This document shows positions 1-6,560 of a DNA stretch of 64,000 nucleotides, piece after piece. Position 1 is the stretch's first letter. Every line of letters begins with the position of its first letter. The position numbers were made by a program, and so were the translations under genes. This DNA is from JASHPR01 sp963729365 (GTDB lineage: Bacteria > Actinomycetota > Actinomycetes > Streptosporangiales > Streptosporangiaceae): contig CAVSNQ010000017.1 in assembly GCA_963729365.1 (NCBI GenBank), positions 186,001 through 250,000 of the forward strand, in the 5' to 3' direction. The notes beneath the pieces were generated by a model. The model saw nothing but the letters and a program-made list of their open reading frames with translations, was not told where the DNA came from and made no database searches.

Positions 1-803
1 ATGTCGAGGCCGCGGGACAGGCCAAGCTCGACGTAGCCGAAGCCGTCGGCCAGCGTGAACGCGAGTTCCTGCGCCGCCGTGGACCCGGCCTCCCTGATGT
101 GATAGCCGGACACCGACAGCGGCTTGTAGTCGGGAATGTGCGCGGTGCAGTACTCCATCAGGTCGCCGATCAGCCGCAGGTGCGGCTGAGCCGGGAACAG
201 CCATTCCTTCTGGGCGATGTACTCCTTGAAGATGTCGGTCTGCAGAGTGCCGTCCAGTTTGCCCAGGTCGGCGCCCTGGCGCTCGGCGGCGGCCAGGTAC
301 ATGCAGAAGACCGGCACGGCCGGCCCGCTGATCGTCATCGACGTGGTGACGTCGGCGAGCGGGATGCCGTCGAACAGGATCTCCATGTCGGCGGCGGAGT
401 CGATGGCCACGCCGCAGTGGCCGACCTCCCCGAGCGACCGCTGGTCGTCGGAGTCGCGCCCCATCAGCGTGGGCATGTCGAACGCCACGGAAAGCCCGCC
501 ACCGCCGCCGCCCAGCAGCATCTTGTACCGCGCGTTGGTCGCCGTGGCGTTGCCGAAGCCGGAGAACTGCCGGATGGTCCAGGTCCGGCCGCGGTATCCG
601 GTCGGGTAGAGCCCGCGGGTAAACGGGTACTCCCCGGGCCAGCCGATCCGCTCGAAGCCCGGTACCACCGCGCCGTCCGGAGGGCCGTAGACGGGTTCGA
701 CCTCGACGCCGGACAGCGTGCTGAAGTCAGCGTCGCGGATCCGGGCCGCATCGTACCTTCGCTGCCAGCGCCGCCTGCCGGAGTCGGGGGCCTGCGCATC
801 CAT
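1..803 (-). CDS. icmA: Isobutyryl-CoA mutase large subunit (partial, 3' end outside window)
   Basis: The N-terminal 267 residues of an adenosylcobalamin-dependent acyl-CoA mutase large subunit are present; the gene runs off the left edge. The TIM-barrel substrate-binding half is visible: YPFTRGLYPTGYRG (59-72), WTIRQFSGFGNATNARYKML (75-94), SVAFDMPTLMG (102-112) and SVSGYHIREAG further on. Residues that separate the mutase classes point to isobutyryl-CoA rather than methylmalonyl-CoA: Phe80 stands where methylmalonyl-CoA mutase has Tyr, and Gln195 (KEYIAQKEW) where it has Arg. This Phe/Gln pair is the known signature of IcmA. The enzyme would interconvert isobutyryl-CoA and n-butyryl-CoA with a separate B12-binding small subunit (IcmB), not seen here. 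ATG at 803 is the only good start. meaB, its likely GTPase chaperone, lies 5 kb away. A 20-bp palindrome sits 25 bp upstream of the start. Confidence 0.86.
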   Translation of the reverse strand, partial: MDAQAPDSGRRRWQRRYDAARIRDADFSTLSGVEVEPVYGPPDGAVVPGFERIGWPGEYPFTRGLYPTGYRGRTWTIRQFSGFGNATATNARYKMLLGGGGGGLSVAFDMPTLMGRDSDDQRSLGEVGHCGVAIDSAADMEILFDGIPLADVTTSMTISGPAVPVFCMYLAAAERQGADLGKLDGTLQTDIFKEYIAQKEWLFPAQPHLRLIGDLMEYCTAHIPDYKPLSVSGYHIREAGSTAAQELAFTLADGFGYVELGLSRGLD

Positions 804-828
804 AGCCACCTCCGGGCCGGCCTGCGGG

Positions 829-848
829 ATAGTAGGACGTCCTACTAT
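829..848. promoter_or_regulatory. 20-bp perfect palindrome, candidate operator of icmA
   Basis: ATAGTAGGACGTCCTACTAT is an exact inverted repeat with no spacer, 25-45 bp upstream of the mutase ATG on the minus strand. Its size and two-fold symmetry fit the operator of a dimeric TetR- or GntR-type repressor. It lies where a core promoter or the 5' leader of the mutase mRNA would be. No regulator gene is adjacent, so a cognate protein cannot be named. Confidence 0.6.
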
Positions 849-1111
849 TCCGCCCAGTCTATGCCAGCGCCTGGAACGTAAAGTCCGCCGCCCGGCCAAC
901 CAGACGACGGGCTGTGTCGTCTCTAGTTCTCAGGAGTTCCTGGGCGCTACGACGGTCCGGGCATCCACCGCTGCGACGTGCTGAATGTGTGGTAGAACGA
1001 ATGCAATATCGCCCAGGTGACGCGGGCCGCACCGCGGTCCTCGGTGGCGTCGCAACCGTGCCGGGACCTCGGATTGCGTTCTCGGCCCCGGCGGTAAGGC
1101 AAGGAAACCCG

Positions 1112-1618
1112 GTGGCCAGGCTCCGAAGCGTCGACCGTGAGGCGGCCGAGGAACTCTTCAATGCCTGCTACCCCCGGCTGGCCGGCTGGGTGCGCCGGCT
1201 GGTGGACGACGATGACACCGCGCACGAGATCGCTTCCGAGGCATTCACCAGGCTGCTGGCCCGCTGGTCGACTCTGGACAACCCGCAGAGCTACCTGTAC
1301 ATGATCGCGACGAACCTGGTCAGGGACCACTGGCGCAAGTCCGGCCGGGAGCGCCGGGCGATCCGCACCCTGACCGCGGCCGCCCCGCTCGACCCCGCCT
1401 ACCACCCGGCGCAGGACGTGGATGTGCGGGCGCTGATCGAGGGGCTCCCGCCGCGGCTGCGCAGCGCGTTCCTGCTGCACTACTACGCGGGGTTCGGTGT
1501 CCGGGAGGTCGCCGCGATGCTGGGCCGACCGGAGGGCACGGTCAAGGCCGACCTGCATCACGCGCGCGCCCGGCTGAAAGCCGCGCTCGCGGACCCGCGG
1601 GGAGACTCCGATGGGTAA
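1112..1618 (+). CDS. ECF-type RNA polymerase sigma factor
   Basis: A 168-residue sigma-70 family protein of the extracytoplasmic-function type. Region 2 is seen as EELFNACYPRLAGWVRRL, then TAHEIASEAFTRLLARW and a region 2.4-like NPQSYLYMIATNLVRDHWRK. Region 4 is seen as IEGLPPRLRSAFLLHYYAGF followed by the helix-turn-helix VREVAAMLGRPEGTVKADLH. The frame is open further upstream, but GTG at 1112 has AAGGAAA just before it and starts directly at the conserved domain. The stop overlaps the ATG of the next gene by 8 bases, so the two are translationally coupled. The coupled membrane protein is the natural candidate for anti-sigma or sensor. Its promoter specificity cannot be read from sequence. 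Confidence 0.9.
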   Translation: MARLRSVDREAAEELFNACYPRLAGWVRRLVDDDDTAHEIASEAFTRLLARWSTLDNPQSYLYMIATNLVRDHWRKSGRERRAIRTLTAAAPLDPAYHPAQDVDVRALIEGLPPRLRSAFLLHYYAGFGVREVAAMLGRPEGTVKADLHHARARLKAALADPRGDSDG

Positions 1619-3053
1619 TCCAAGGGACCGGATCGACGACTGGCTGAACGCCGAGGTCGAGCCGCTCTCGCCGCCGCCAGGAACCTTCGAGCACATCAGG
1701 CAGCGGGCGCGGCGGCGGAAGATCAGCCGGGCGGTGATGTCGGCGGCCGGCATCGTGGTCGTGATCGCGGCGGCCGTGACCGTCCCGCAGATCGCGAGCA
1801 CGCTGCAGAGCCATTCGTCCAGGCCGGGCCAGGTGCAGGCGGCCGGCACGCCGCCCGCCTCGGCCCGGCCCACGATCACCGGCCGGGGCGGCGGCACCCC
1901 CAACTCCCGGTCGACCAGCCAGGTGACGCCCGCGGGGTCGGCCCTGTCGGCCACCGGCTCAGGAAATCCCGTGCCGCCGAACTTCCAGCCCACCTCGGTC
2001 ACGTTCGTCGGCCCGACCATCGGCGCGGTGATCGGCCAGGCCGGCACTCCGGGCCACTGCGCCACTGCGTACTGCACGTCCCTGGCGGGCACGTCGGACT
2101 ACGGCACCACCTGGTACGGGGTGAGCGCGCCGCTCACCGGGGCGCCGCACGGCTCGTCGGGCGTTGGCCAGATCCGCTTCCTCAACACCAGCGACGGCTG
2201 GGCGTTCGGCCCGCAGCTGTGGGCCACCACGGACGGCGGGGCGAACTGGACCCAGGAGAAGACCGACGGGATGCGGGTCACCGACCTGGAGACCGTGGGC
2301 GACCGCGCCTTCGCCCTGTTCGCGACGTGCGCGGGGACCGGCGCTGCCTACGCGGCCCACTGCACCACGTTCTCGCTCTACACGTCCAAGGCGGGCAGCG
2401 GCCAGTGGCAGCCGGTGTCGGGCCCGGTCACCGGCCTCGGGCTGTCGCCGGCCGCGGCCACCCAGGGAGCTTCGGCCAGCCTGGTGCTGACCGGGGGCCC
2501 GGCCAGCGGCCGGGGCTACCTGCTCGCGCCGTCCGGCGAGCTGCTCAGCGGCCCGCTCACCGGCGCGGCCTGGACCGTGGCCAACGCGCAGAAACAATGC
2601 CTGCCCGGCACAGGCGCGGACGGCCAGCCGACCGGGGCCCTGCTCGCGGCCGACTCGGCCGAACTGGTGCTGGTCTGCACCAGCGCGACCAACGCCGCGA
2701 GCGACTCCCAGACGAGGTCGCTGGTCGAGTCGTCGGACGGCGGCGTGACCTGGTCCGCAGGGCAGTCCGCCATCGCGACCGGGATCGCCACCTCGGTCGC
2801 CACCCAGGGCGGCAGCCTGGTGGTGCTCGCCACCGATGCCGGCATCTACCTGTCGACCGACGCCGGGGGCAAGTGGCAGCTGGCCCAGGCGAGCCCGGGC
2901 GGCGCCGCCGCCGGGGAGCACGGGTTCAGCTACGTCGGCATGACCAGTCCACTCGACGGCGTTGCGCTGCCCGCCGACCCCCGCCTGCACGAGGTGTTCA
3001 TCACCACCGACGGCGGCCGCACCTGGGCGGCGCACTCAGTCAGCGCTGCCTGA
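1611..3053 (+). CDS. Membrane-anchored BNR/Asp-box beta-propeller protein, putative sigma-factor partner
   Basis: A 480-residue protein with a short cytoplasmic N-terminus (about 40 residues, basic RARRRK before the membrane), one transmembrane helix at about 43-63, a Ser/Thr/Pro-rich linker to about 125, and a large extracellular domain. That domain carries Asp-box/BNR-type repeats: TTDGGANWTQ, SSDGGVTWSA, STDAGGKWQL and TTDGGRTWAA. These are typical of sialidase-like and Ycf48-like seven-bladed propellers. No sialidase catalytic residues are apparent, so a binding or sensing role is more likely than glycosidase activity. It is coupled to the upstream ECF sigma gene, and its topology suits a transmembrane sensor or anti-sigma factor, though no zinc-binding anti-sigma motif (HxxxCxxC) is present. 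It overlaps the convergent MarR gene by 14 bp. Confidence 0.75.
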   Translation: MGNPRDRIDDWLNAEVEPLSPPPGTFEHIRQRARRRKISRAVMSAAGIVVVIAAAVTVPQIASTLQSHSSRPGQVQAAGTPPASARPTITGRGGGTPNSRSTSQVTPAGSALSATGSGNPVPPNFQPTSVTFVGPTIGAVIGQAGTPGHCATAYCTSLAGTSDYGTTWYGVSAPLTGAPHGSSGVGQIRFLNTSDGWAFGPQLWATTDGGANWTQEKTDGMRVTDLETVGDRAFALFATCAGTGAAYAAHCTTFSLYTSKAGSGQWQPVSGPVTGLGLSPAAATQGASASLVLTGGPASGRGYLLAPSGELLSGPLTGAAWTVANAQKQCLPGTGADGQPTGALLAADSAELVLVCTSATNAASDSQTRSLVESSDGGVTWSAGQSAIATGIATSVATQGGSLVVLATDAGIYLSTDAGGKWQLAQASPGGAAAGEHGFSYVGMTSPLDGVALPADPRLHEVFITTDGGRTWAAHSVSAA

Positions 3054-3555
3054 AGTCCCCCGCGGTGACCCGCAGCCCGCGCAACATGGCGAACATCTCC
3101 TCGAGCTGGCCCTGGTCGTATCCGCCCAGGCCGAAGTCCGCCGCCATCAGGTCGGCCGTCGCCCGCCCGGCGACCTCGCGGCCGGCCTCGGTGATCTCGG
3201 CCAGCGTGCCGCGGCCGTCGGCCGGGTTGGGCCTGCGCACCACCAGGCCCTGCGCCTCGAGCCGGTTGATGGTGTTGGTGACGCTGGTCGGGTGCACCAT
3301 CAGCCGCTGCCCGATCAGCCGCAACGGCAGCGCGCCCTCCCGGCTGAACCGGAGCAGGACCAGCGCCTCGTAGCGCGCGAACGTCAGCCCGTGCGGCCGC
3401 AGCAGGGCGTCAAGCTCGGCGATCAGGATCTGCTGAGCCCGCATGATCGAGGTGACGGCGGCCATCGCGCGGGAATCCCCGAACCTGCGCTCCCAGATCT
3501 CCGCGGCGCGCGCGATGGGATCGAACGGAAGGTCCAGCGGCTTCGGCACAGGCAC
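3040..3555 (-). CDS. MarR-family transcriptional regulator
   Basis: A 171-residue winged-helix protein with the MarR layout. The N-terminal dimerisation helices include RAQQILIAELDALLRPHGLT. The DNA-binding core is seen as ARYEALVLLRFSREGALPLR, then the recognition helix region MVHPTSVTNTINRLEAQGLV and the wing RRPNPADGRGTLAEITEAG. Length and motifs are normal for the family. The GTG start at 3555 is followed by two more possible valine starts, so the N-terminus is uncertain by a few residues. It is divergent from the degenerate ABC gene across a 126-bp gap that holds an AT-rich near-palindrome, which could be its own operator. The ligand and targets are unknown. Confidence 0.88.
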   Translation of the reverse strand: MPVPKPLDLPFDPIARAAEIWERRFGDSRAMAAVTSIMRAQQILIAELDALLRPHGLTFARYEALVLLRFSREGALPLRLIGQRLMVHPTSVTNTINRLEAQGLVVRRPNPADGRGTLAEITEAGREVAGRATADLMAADFGLGGYDQGQLEEMFAMLRGLRVTAGDFRQR

Positions 3556-3608
3556 AAGGTACCGGTAGCGACACGGACTCTCGCCTGGGGATTGGCGTGA
3601 CTAGGGCG

Positions 3609-3620
3609 GGTTATATTACC
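3609..3620. promoter_or_regulatory. AT-rich near-palindrome between divergent genes, possible MarR operator or -10 region
   Basis: GGTTATATTACC is symmetric at 10 of 12 positions and is the only AT-rich patch in the gap between the MarR gene and the divergent gene at 3682. It contains TATATT on one strand and TAATAT on the other, either of which could be a -10 element. The placement is typical for MarR autoregulation. No good -35 is seen at normal spacing. Confidence 0.3.
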
Positions 3621-3643
3621 TGCTGAGAGACGTGACACGGAGA

Positions 3644-3679
3644 GTTTCGGGGGAAGTGGCACGTCGGGTTTCGGGGGAA
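3644..3679 (+). repeat. Two tandem copies of GTTTCGGGGGAA, period 24
   Basis: The 12-mer occurs at 3644-3655 and 3668-3679, directly before the GTG at 3682. The purine-rich GGGGGAA of the second copy could act as ribosome-binding site, though it is closer to the start than usual. The duplication may have copied that site. Confidence 0.5.
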
Positions 3680-3681
3680 AT

Positions 3682-4419
3682 GTGCTGTCGAGTCACGCCG
3701 TGATGTGCACGACGCCTGTGCTCGCCGCCGGAGTCGGCGCGCGGCGCGGCCTGCGCGGCGGCGGGCTCCACGGCGGTGGGCTCCACAGCGGGGGGCTCAG
3801 CGGCGGGGCACTCCGCTCGGCCAGCTTCCGGCTTGATGCCCCGATGTACGGGAGTACGGCCCTCGGCATCGCGATCTCCCGGCCCAGCGTGGCGACTACG
3901 CTGGTTGATCTTCTCGCCGGACTCGTCCGGCCCGCCTACGGCGAGTTGCGGGTGCTCGGCGAGGACCTGACCACGGCCCGGGGCCGGGCCGCGGTCCGCG
4001 GCAAGGTAGGAGTGGCACGCAGGATGGCCAGGCCGCAGCCGGCGTTCCGGGTGCGCGGGCTGGTCGAGCACGCGGCCAGGCTGGCCCGGCTGCCGGGCCG
4101 GGACCGCGATCCGCTGGCCGCGGCGATCGTGGACCGGCTCGGGCTGACGCCGTGGGCCGATGTCCCGCTCCGGGCCGCGCCCGACGTGGTCGGCCGCCGG
4201 GCCCGGCTCGCCGCGGCCGCCGTACACCAGCCGGACCTGCTGCTGATCGACGGGATGCTCGACGATCTCGCTCCCGGCGACACCATCGCGCTGGCCGACG
4301 CCATCCGCGACCTGGGCCGGGACACGACCGTCGTCGCCATCGGGCGCGACCCCTCCGCGCTGGCGCTGGCCTGCACCGAGGTCCTCACCATGGCCGACGG
4401 GGTCCTGGTCAGGCCCTGA
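3682..4419 (+). CDS. Degenerate ABC-ATPase-like protein without functional nucleotide-binding motifs
   Basis: A 245-residue protein that follows the outline of an ABC transporter ATP-binding subunit but has lost the catalytic motifs. Where a Walker A P-loop is expected it reads LGIAISRPSVATTLVDLLAG, with no GxxGxGK[ST]. The usual downstream pieces are recognisable: VRPAYGELRVLGEDLTTARG, RKVGVARR-like and MVRPQPAFRVRGLVEHAAR-like stretches. In place of LSGGQ it has DVVGRRARLAAAAVHQPDLL, and the Walker B stretch LLLIDGMLDDLAPGD lacks the catalytic Glu. The reading frame is intact with normal codon use, so it is probably a maintained pseudo-ATPase, perhaps structural or regulatory. A Gly-rich N-terminus (GLRGGGLHGGGLHSGGLSGG) precedes the fold. 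GTG at 3682 or ATG at 3703 could start it. No permease gene is adjacent. Confidence 0.6.
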   Translation: MLSSHAVMCTTPVLAAGVGARRGLRGGGLHGGGLHSGGLSGGALRSASFRLDAPMYGSTALGIAISRPSVATTLVDLLAGLVRPAYGELRVLGEDLTTARGRAAVRGKVGVARRMARPQPAFRVRGLVEHAARLARLPGRDRDPLAAAIVDRLGLTPWADVPLRAAPDVVGRRARLAAAAVHQPDLLLIDGMLDDLAPGDTIALADAIRDLGRDTTVVAIGRDPSALALACTEVLTMADGVLVRP

Positions 4420-4439
4420 GCCGGGGTTAGGCTGCGGAA

Positions 4440-5492
4440 GTGGACTGGAGCCTGCTCGACTGCGGACGTTCCGGACATCTGACCTACGCCCCGGCCGAGC
4501 CCGATGTGCGAAGGCAGCTTGTGGCCCGCGCCGAATCCGGCGAGGCATGGCGCTGCCTGCGCTGCGGTGCCTACGTGACCGGGGAGCCGCTGATGTCCGG
4601 GCCCGCGGCGGAGGCGCCGGTGGTGCGCCGCGGCAAGGAAGTGCGCAGCACGTTCATTCTCCGGGTCTTCGCCGTCGAGCGCCTCGTGCGCGCGCTCGCG
4701 GTCGGCGTGCTGGCTTTTGTCGTGTGGCGGTTCGAGTACGCGCGGGAGACCATCGAGCAGGCCTTCAACCGGGAGCGCCCGGTCCTGCGCACCCTGTTCC
4801 ACCAGTTCGGCTACAACATCGACAACTCCAAGCTGGTCGGCCTGCTCCAGCACGCGCTGAGGCTCAGCCCGACCACGATCAAGCTGGTGGCCATCGGGCT
4901 GACCGGCTACGCGGTGATCGAGGTGATCGAGGGTGTCGGCCTGTGGCAGGCCAAGCGCTGGGGCGAGTACTTCGCGATGGTGGCCACCTCGCTGGGCCTG
5001 CCGTTCGAGATCTACGACCTGGTCTCGCGGGTCAGCCTCACCGGGACAATCCTGTTGGCCATCAACCTGACCCTGGTGCTGTACCTGGTGATCACCAAGC
5101 GGCTCTTCGGCGTGCGCGGCGGCAAGCGCGCCTACGACGCCCGGCTGCGCAGCGAGTCCATCATGGACGCGGCCATCAACGCGGCGGCCGCCCGCCGCGA
5201 GCCCGGCCCGCCCGCGGCGCCCGGACCCGACCCGGGCCACGCGACCGCCGAGGCCGACGCCAACCCAGCCCACGCGACCGCCGACGCCGATCCCGCCCGC
5301 ACGACCGCCGAGGCCAACGCCAACCCGGCCCACGCGACCGCCGACACCAACCCAGCCCACGCGACCGCCGACGCCAACCCAGCCCACGCGACCGCCGACG
5401 CCAACCCAGCCCACGCGACCGCCGAGACCGACACCAACCCAGCCCACGCGACCGCCGACGCCGACGCCGATCCCGCCCGCGCCGCCCCCTGA
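4440..5492 (+). CDS. DUF2127 membrane protein with N-terminal zinc-ribbon-like motif and repetitive C-terminal tail
   Basis: A 350-residue protein. The N-terminus has DCGRSGH (7-13) and CLRCGAY (39-45), a C-x-x-GH / CxxC arrangement that could bind zinc. A membrane domain of about four helices follows (residues about 75-225), with the DUF2127 features VIEVIEGVGLWQAKRWGEYF and YLVITKRLFGVRGG. The last 95 residues are a low-complexity hydrophilic tail built from NPAHATADA-type units. It shares the zinc ribbon, the DNSK/DNSN motif and the whole membrane domain with the protein at 52539-53441, so the two are clear paralogues. GTG at 4440 is the first codon of the conserved region. The function is unknown. 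A long inverted repeat follows the stop. Confidence 0.72.
   Translation: MDWSLLDCGRSGHLTYAPAEPDVRRQLVARAESGEAWRCLRCGAYVTGEPLMSGPAAEAPVVRRGKEVRSTFILRVFAVERLVRALAVGVLAFVVWRFEYARETIEQAFNRERPVLRTLFHQFGYNIDNSKLVGLLQHALRLSPTTIKLVAIGLTGYAVIEVIEGVGLWQAKRWGEYFAMVATSLGLPFEIYDLVSRVSLTGTILLAINLTLVLYLVITKRLFGVRGGKRAYDARLRSESIMDAAINAAAARREPGPPAAPGPDPGHATAEADANPAHATADADPARTTAEANANPAHATADTNPAHATADANPAHATADANPAHATAETDTNPAHATADADADPARAAP
5248..5480 (+). repeat. In-frame minisatellite in the DUF2127 gene
   Basis: Seven or so units based on AACCCAGCCCACGCGACCGC plus GACGCC (27 bp, encoding NPAHATADA), some with 6-bp insertions. All units keep the reading frame. Neighbouring units are nearly identical in DNA, so the array is prone to expansion and contraction. 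Confidence 0.85.
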
Positions 5493-5505
5493 GGGGCAGC
5501 AATTT

Positions 5506-5603
5506 CCTTGATCATCGCAACTCTTCACGCGCTCCAGTCATGATCACGATGGATATGTCCCGTTTTGGAAGACGGGGCGAGTGAAGAGTTGAGTTGATCA
5601 AGG
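5506..5603. repeat. 98-bp element with long inverted ends, possible bidirectional terminator or palindromic mobile element
   Basis: CCTTGATCA (5506-5514) pairs with TGATCAAGG (5595-5603), and CAACTCTTCAC (5518-5528) pairs exactly with GTGAAGAGTTG (5581-5591), with a 3-nt mismatch between the two blocks. An inner hairpin CCCGT...ACGGG sits at 5559-5576. The meaB stop codon lies inside the right arm. Both flanking genes converge on it, so it could end transcription from either side. It is much more AT-rich than the surroundings and lacks the GC stem plus U-run of a usual terminator, which also fits a small palindromic (MITE/REP-like) insertion. Confidence 0.6.
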
Positions 5604-6560
5604 TGATGCGGGGGGGTTGATGAGCTCGTCGGCGGCCGAGTAGGGGTCGAGCTGGCCGGAGGCGACGAGGCCGGCCAGTTCCTCCAGGTGTACCTCCCCC
5701 GGCAGCGCGCCTAGGCGCTCCCTGAGCGCGGCGACGGCCATCGCCGAAATCTCCTCCCTGGCCCGGGCCAGGCGCCTGCGATCCCGCTCACCCGACTCGC
5801 CGAGCCACTCGCCATGCGCGTCGATGCGGCCGACGAGGTCGTCGATCCCCTCGGCGCTCATCGCCGCCGTGGCGACGATCGGCGGCTTCCACGCGCCCTC
5901 GTCATAGCGCGCCATCGCCAGCATCGTGCGCAGGTCCCTGATTGCCTCCTGGGCACCTGGCCGGTCGCTCTTGTTCACCACGAAGACGTCGGCAATCTCC
6001 AGGATCCCCGCCTTGGCCGCCTGCACGGAGTCGCCCATGCCCGGCGCCACGATCACCAGCGTCGAGTCGGCCAGGGACGCGATCGCGACCTCGGCCTGGC
6101 CGACCCCCACGGTCTCGATCATGACCACGTCGAATCCCGCCGCGTCCAGGATCCGCAGCGCCTGCGGCGCGGCCCAGGACAGGCCGCCCAGGTGCCCGCG
6201 GCTGGCCATGGAGCGGATGAACACCCCGGTGTCGGTGGCGTGATCCTGCATCCTGACCCGGTCCCCGAGCAGGGCTCCGCCGGTGAATGGCGACGTGGGG
6301 TCCACGGCCAGGACGCCGACCCGCAGCCCCCGCTCCCGGTAGGCCCGGACCAGCGCTCCGGTGATCGTCGACTTTCCCACCCCGGGCGCGCCGGTCAGGC
6401 CGATGACCCGGGCCTGCCCGGTGCGCGGCGCGATCAGCTTCATGACGGCGCGCAGATGCGACGAGCCGTTCTCGACCAGCGAGATGAGCCGGGCCAGCGC
6501 GCGGGGATCGCCGCTCTGGGCGGCCGAGACCAGGGCCGCCGGCTCGCCGGCGTCAGTCAC
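5598..6560 (-). CDS. meaB: MeaB/ArgK-type GTPase, chaperone of B12-dependent acyl-CoA mutase
   Basis: A 320-residue SIMIBI-class G protein. Walker A is GAPGVGKST at 57-65, followed by switch-type motifs AVDPTSPFTGGALLGDRVRM and FIRSMASRGHLGGL, the ETVGVGQ motif typical of MeaB, and the guanine-specificity motif NKSD. MeaB family proteins guard adenosylcobalamin mutases, gating cofactor loading and ejecting damaged cofactor. With icmA 5 kb away and mce and thiolase next door, this gene fits branched/odd-chain CoA metabolism. Its start overlaps the stop of the upstream thiolase by 8 bp, so the two form one minus-strand transcription unit. Length is normal. Confidence 0.95.
   Translation of the reverse strand: MTDAGEPAALVSAAQSGDPRALARLISLVENGSSHLRAVMKLIAPRTGQARVIGLTGAPGVGKSTITGALVRAYRERGLRVGVLAVDPTSPFTGGALLGDRVRMQDHATDTGVFIRSMASRGHLGGLSWAAPQALRILDAAGFDVVMIETVGVGQAEVAIASLADSTLVIVAPGMGDSVQAAKAGILEIADVFVVNKSDRPGAQEAIRDLRTMLAMARYDEGAWKPPIVATAAMSAEGIDDLVGRIDAHGEWLGESGERDRRRLARAREEISAMAVAALRERLGALPGEVHLEELAGLVASGQLDPYSAADELINPPASP

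Noticed and set aside
3682..4419. Functional ABC transporter ATP-binding protein
   Set aside because: Walker A, signature motif and catalytic Glu are all missing and no permease gene is present.
5248..5480. Short regular repeats, CRISPR-like at first sight
   Set aside because: They are contiguous 27-bp coding units of the DUF2127 tail without spacers.
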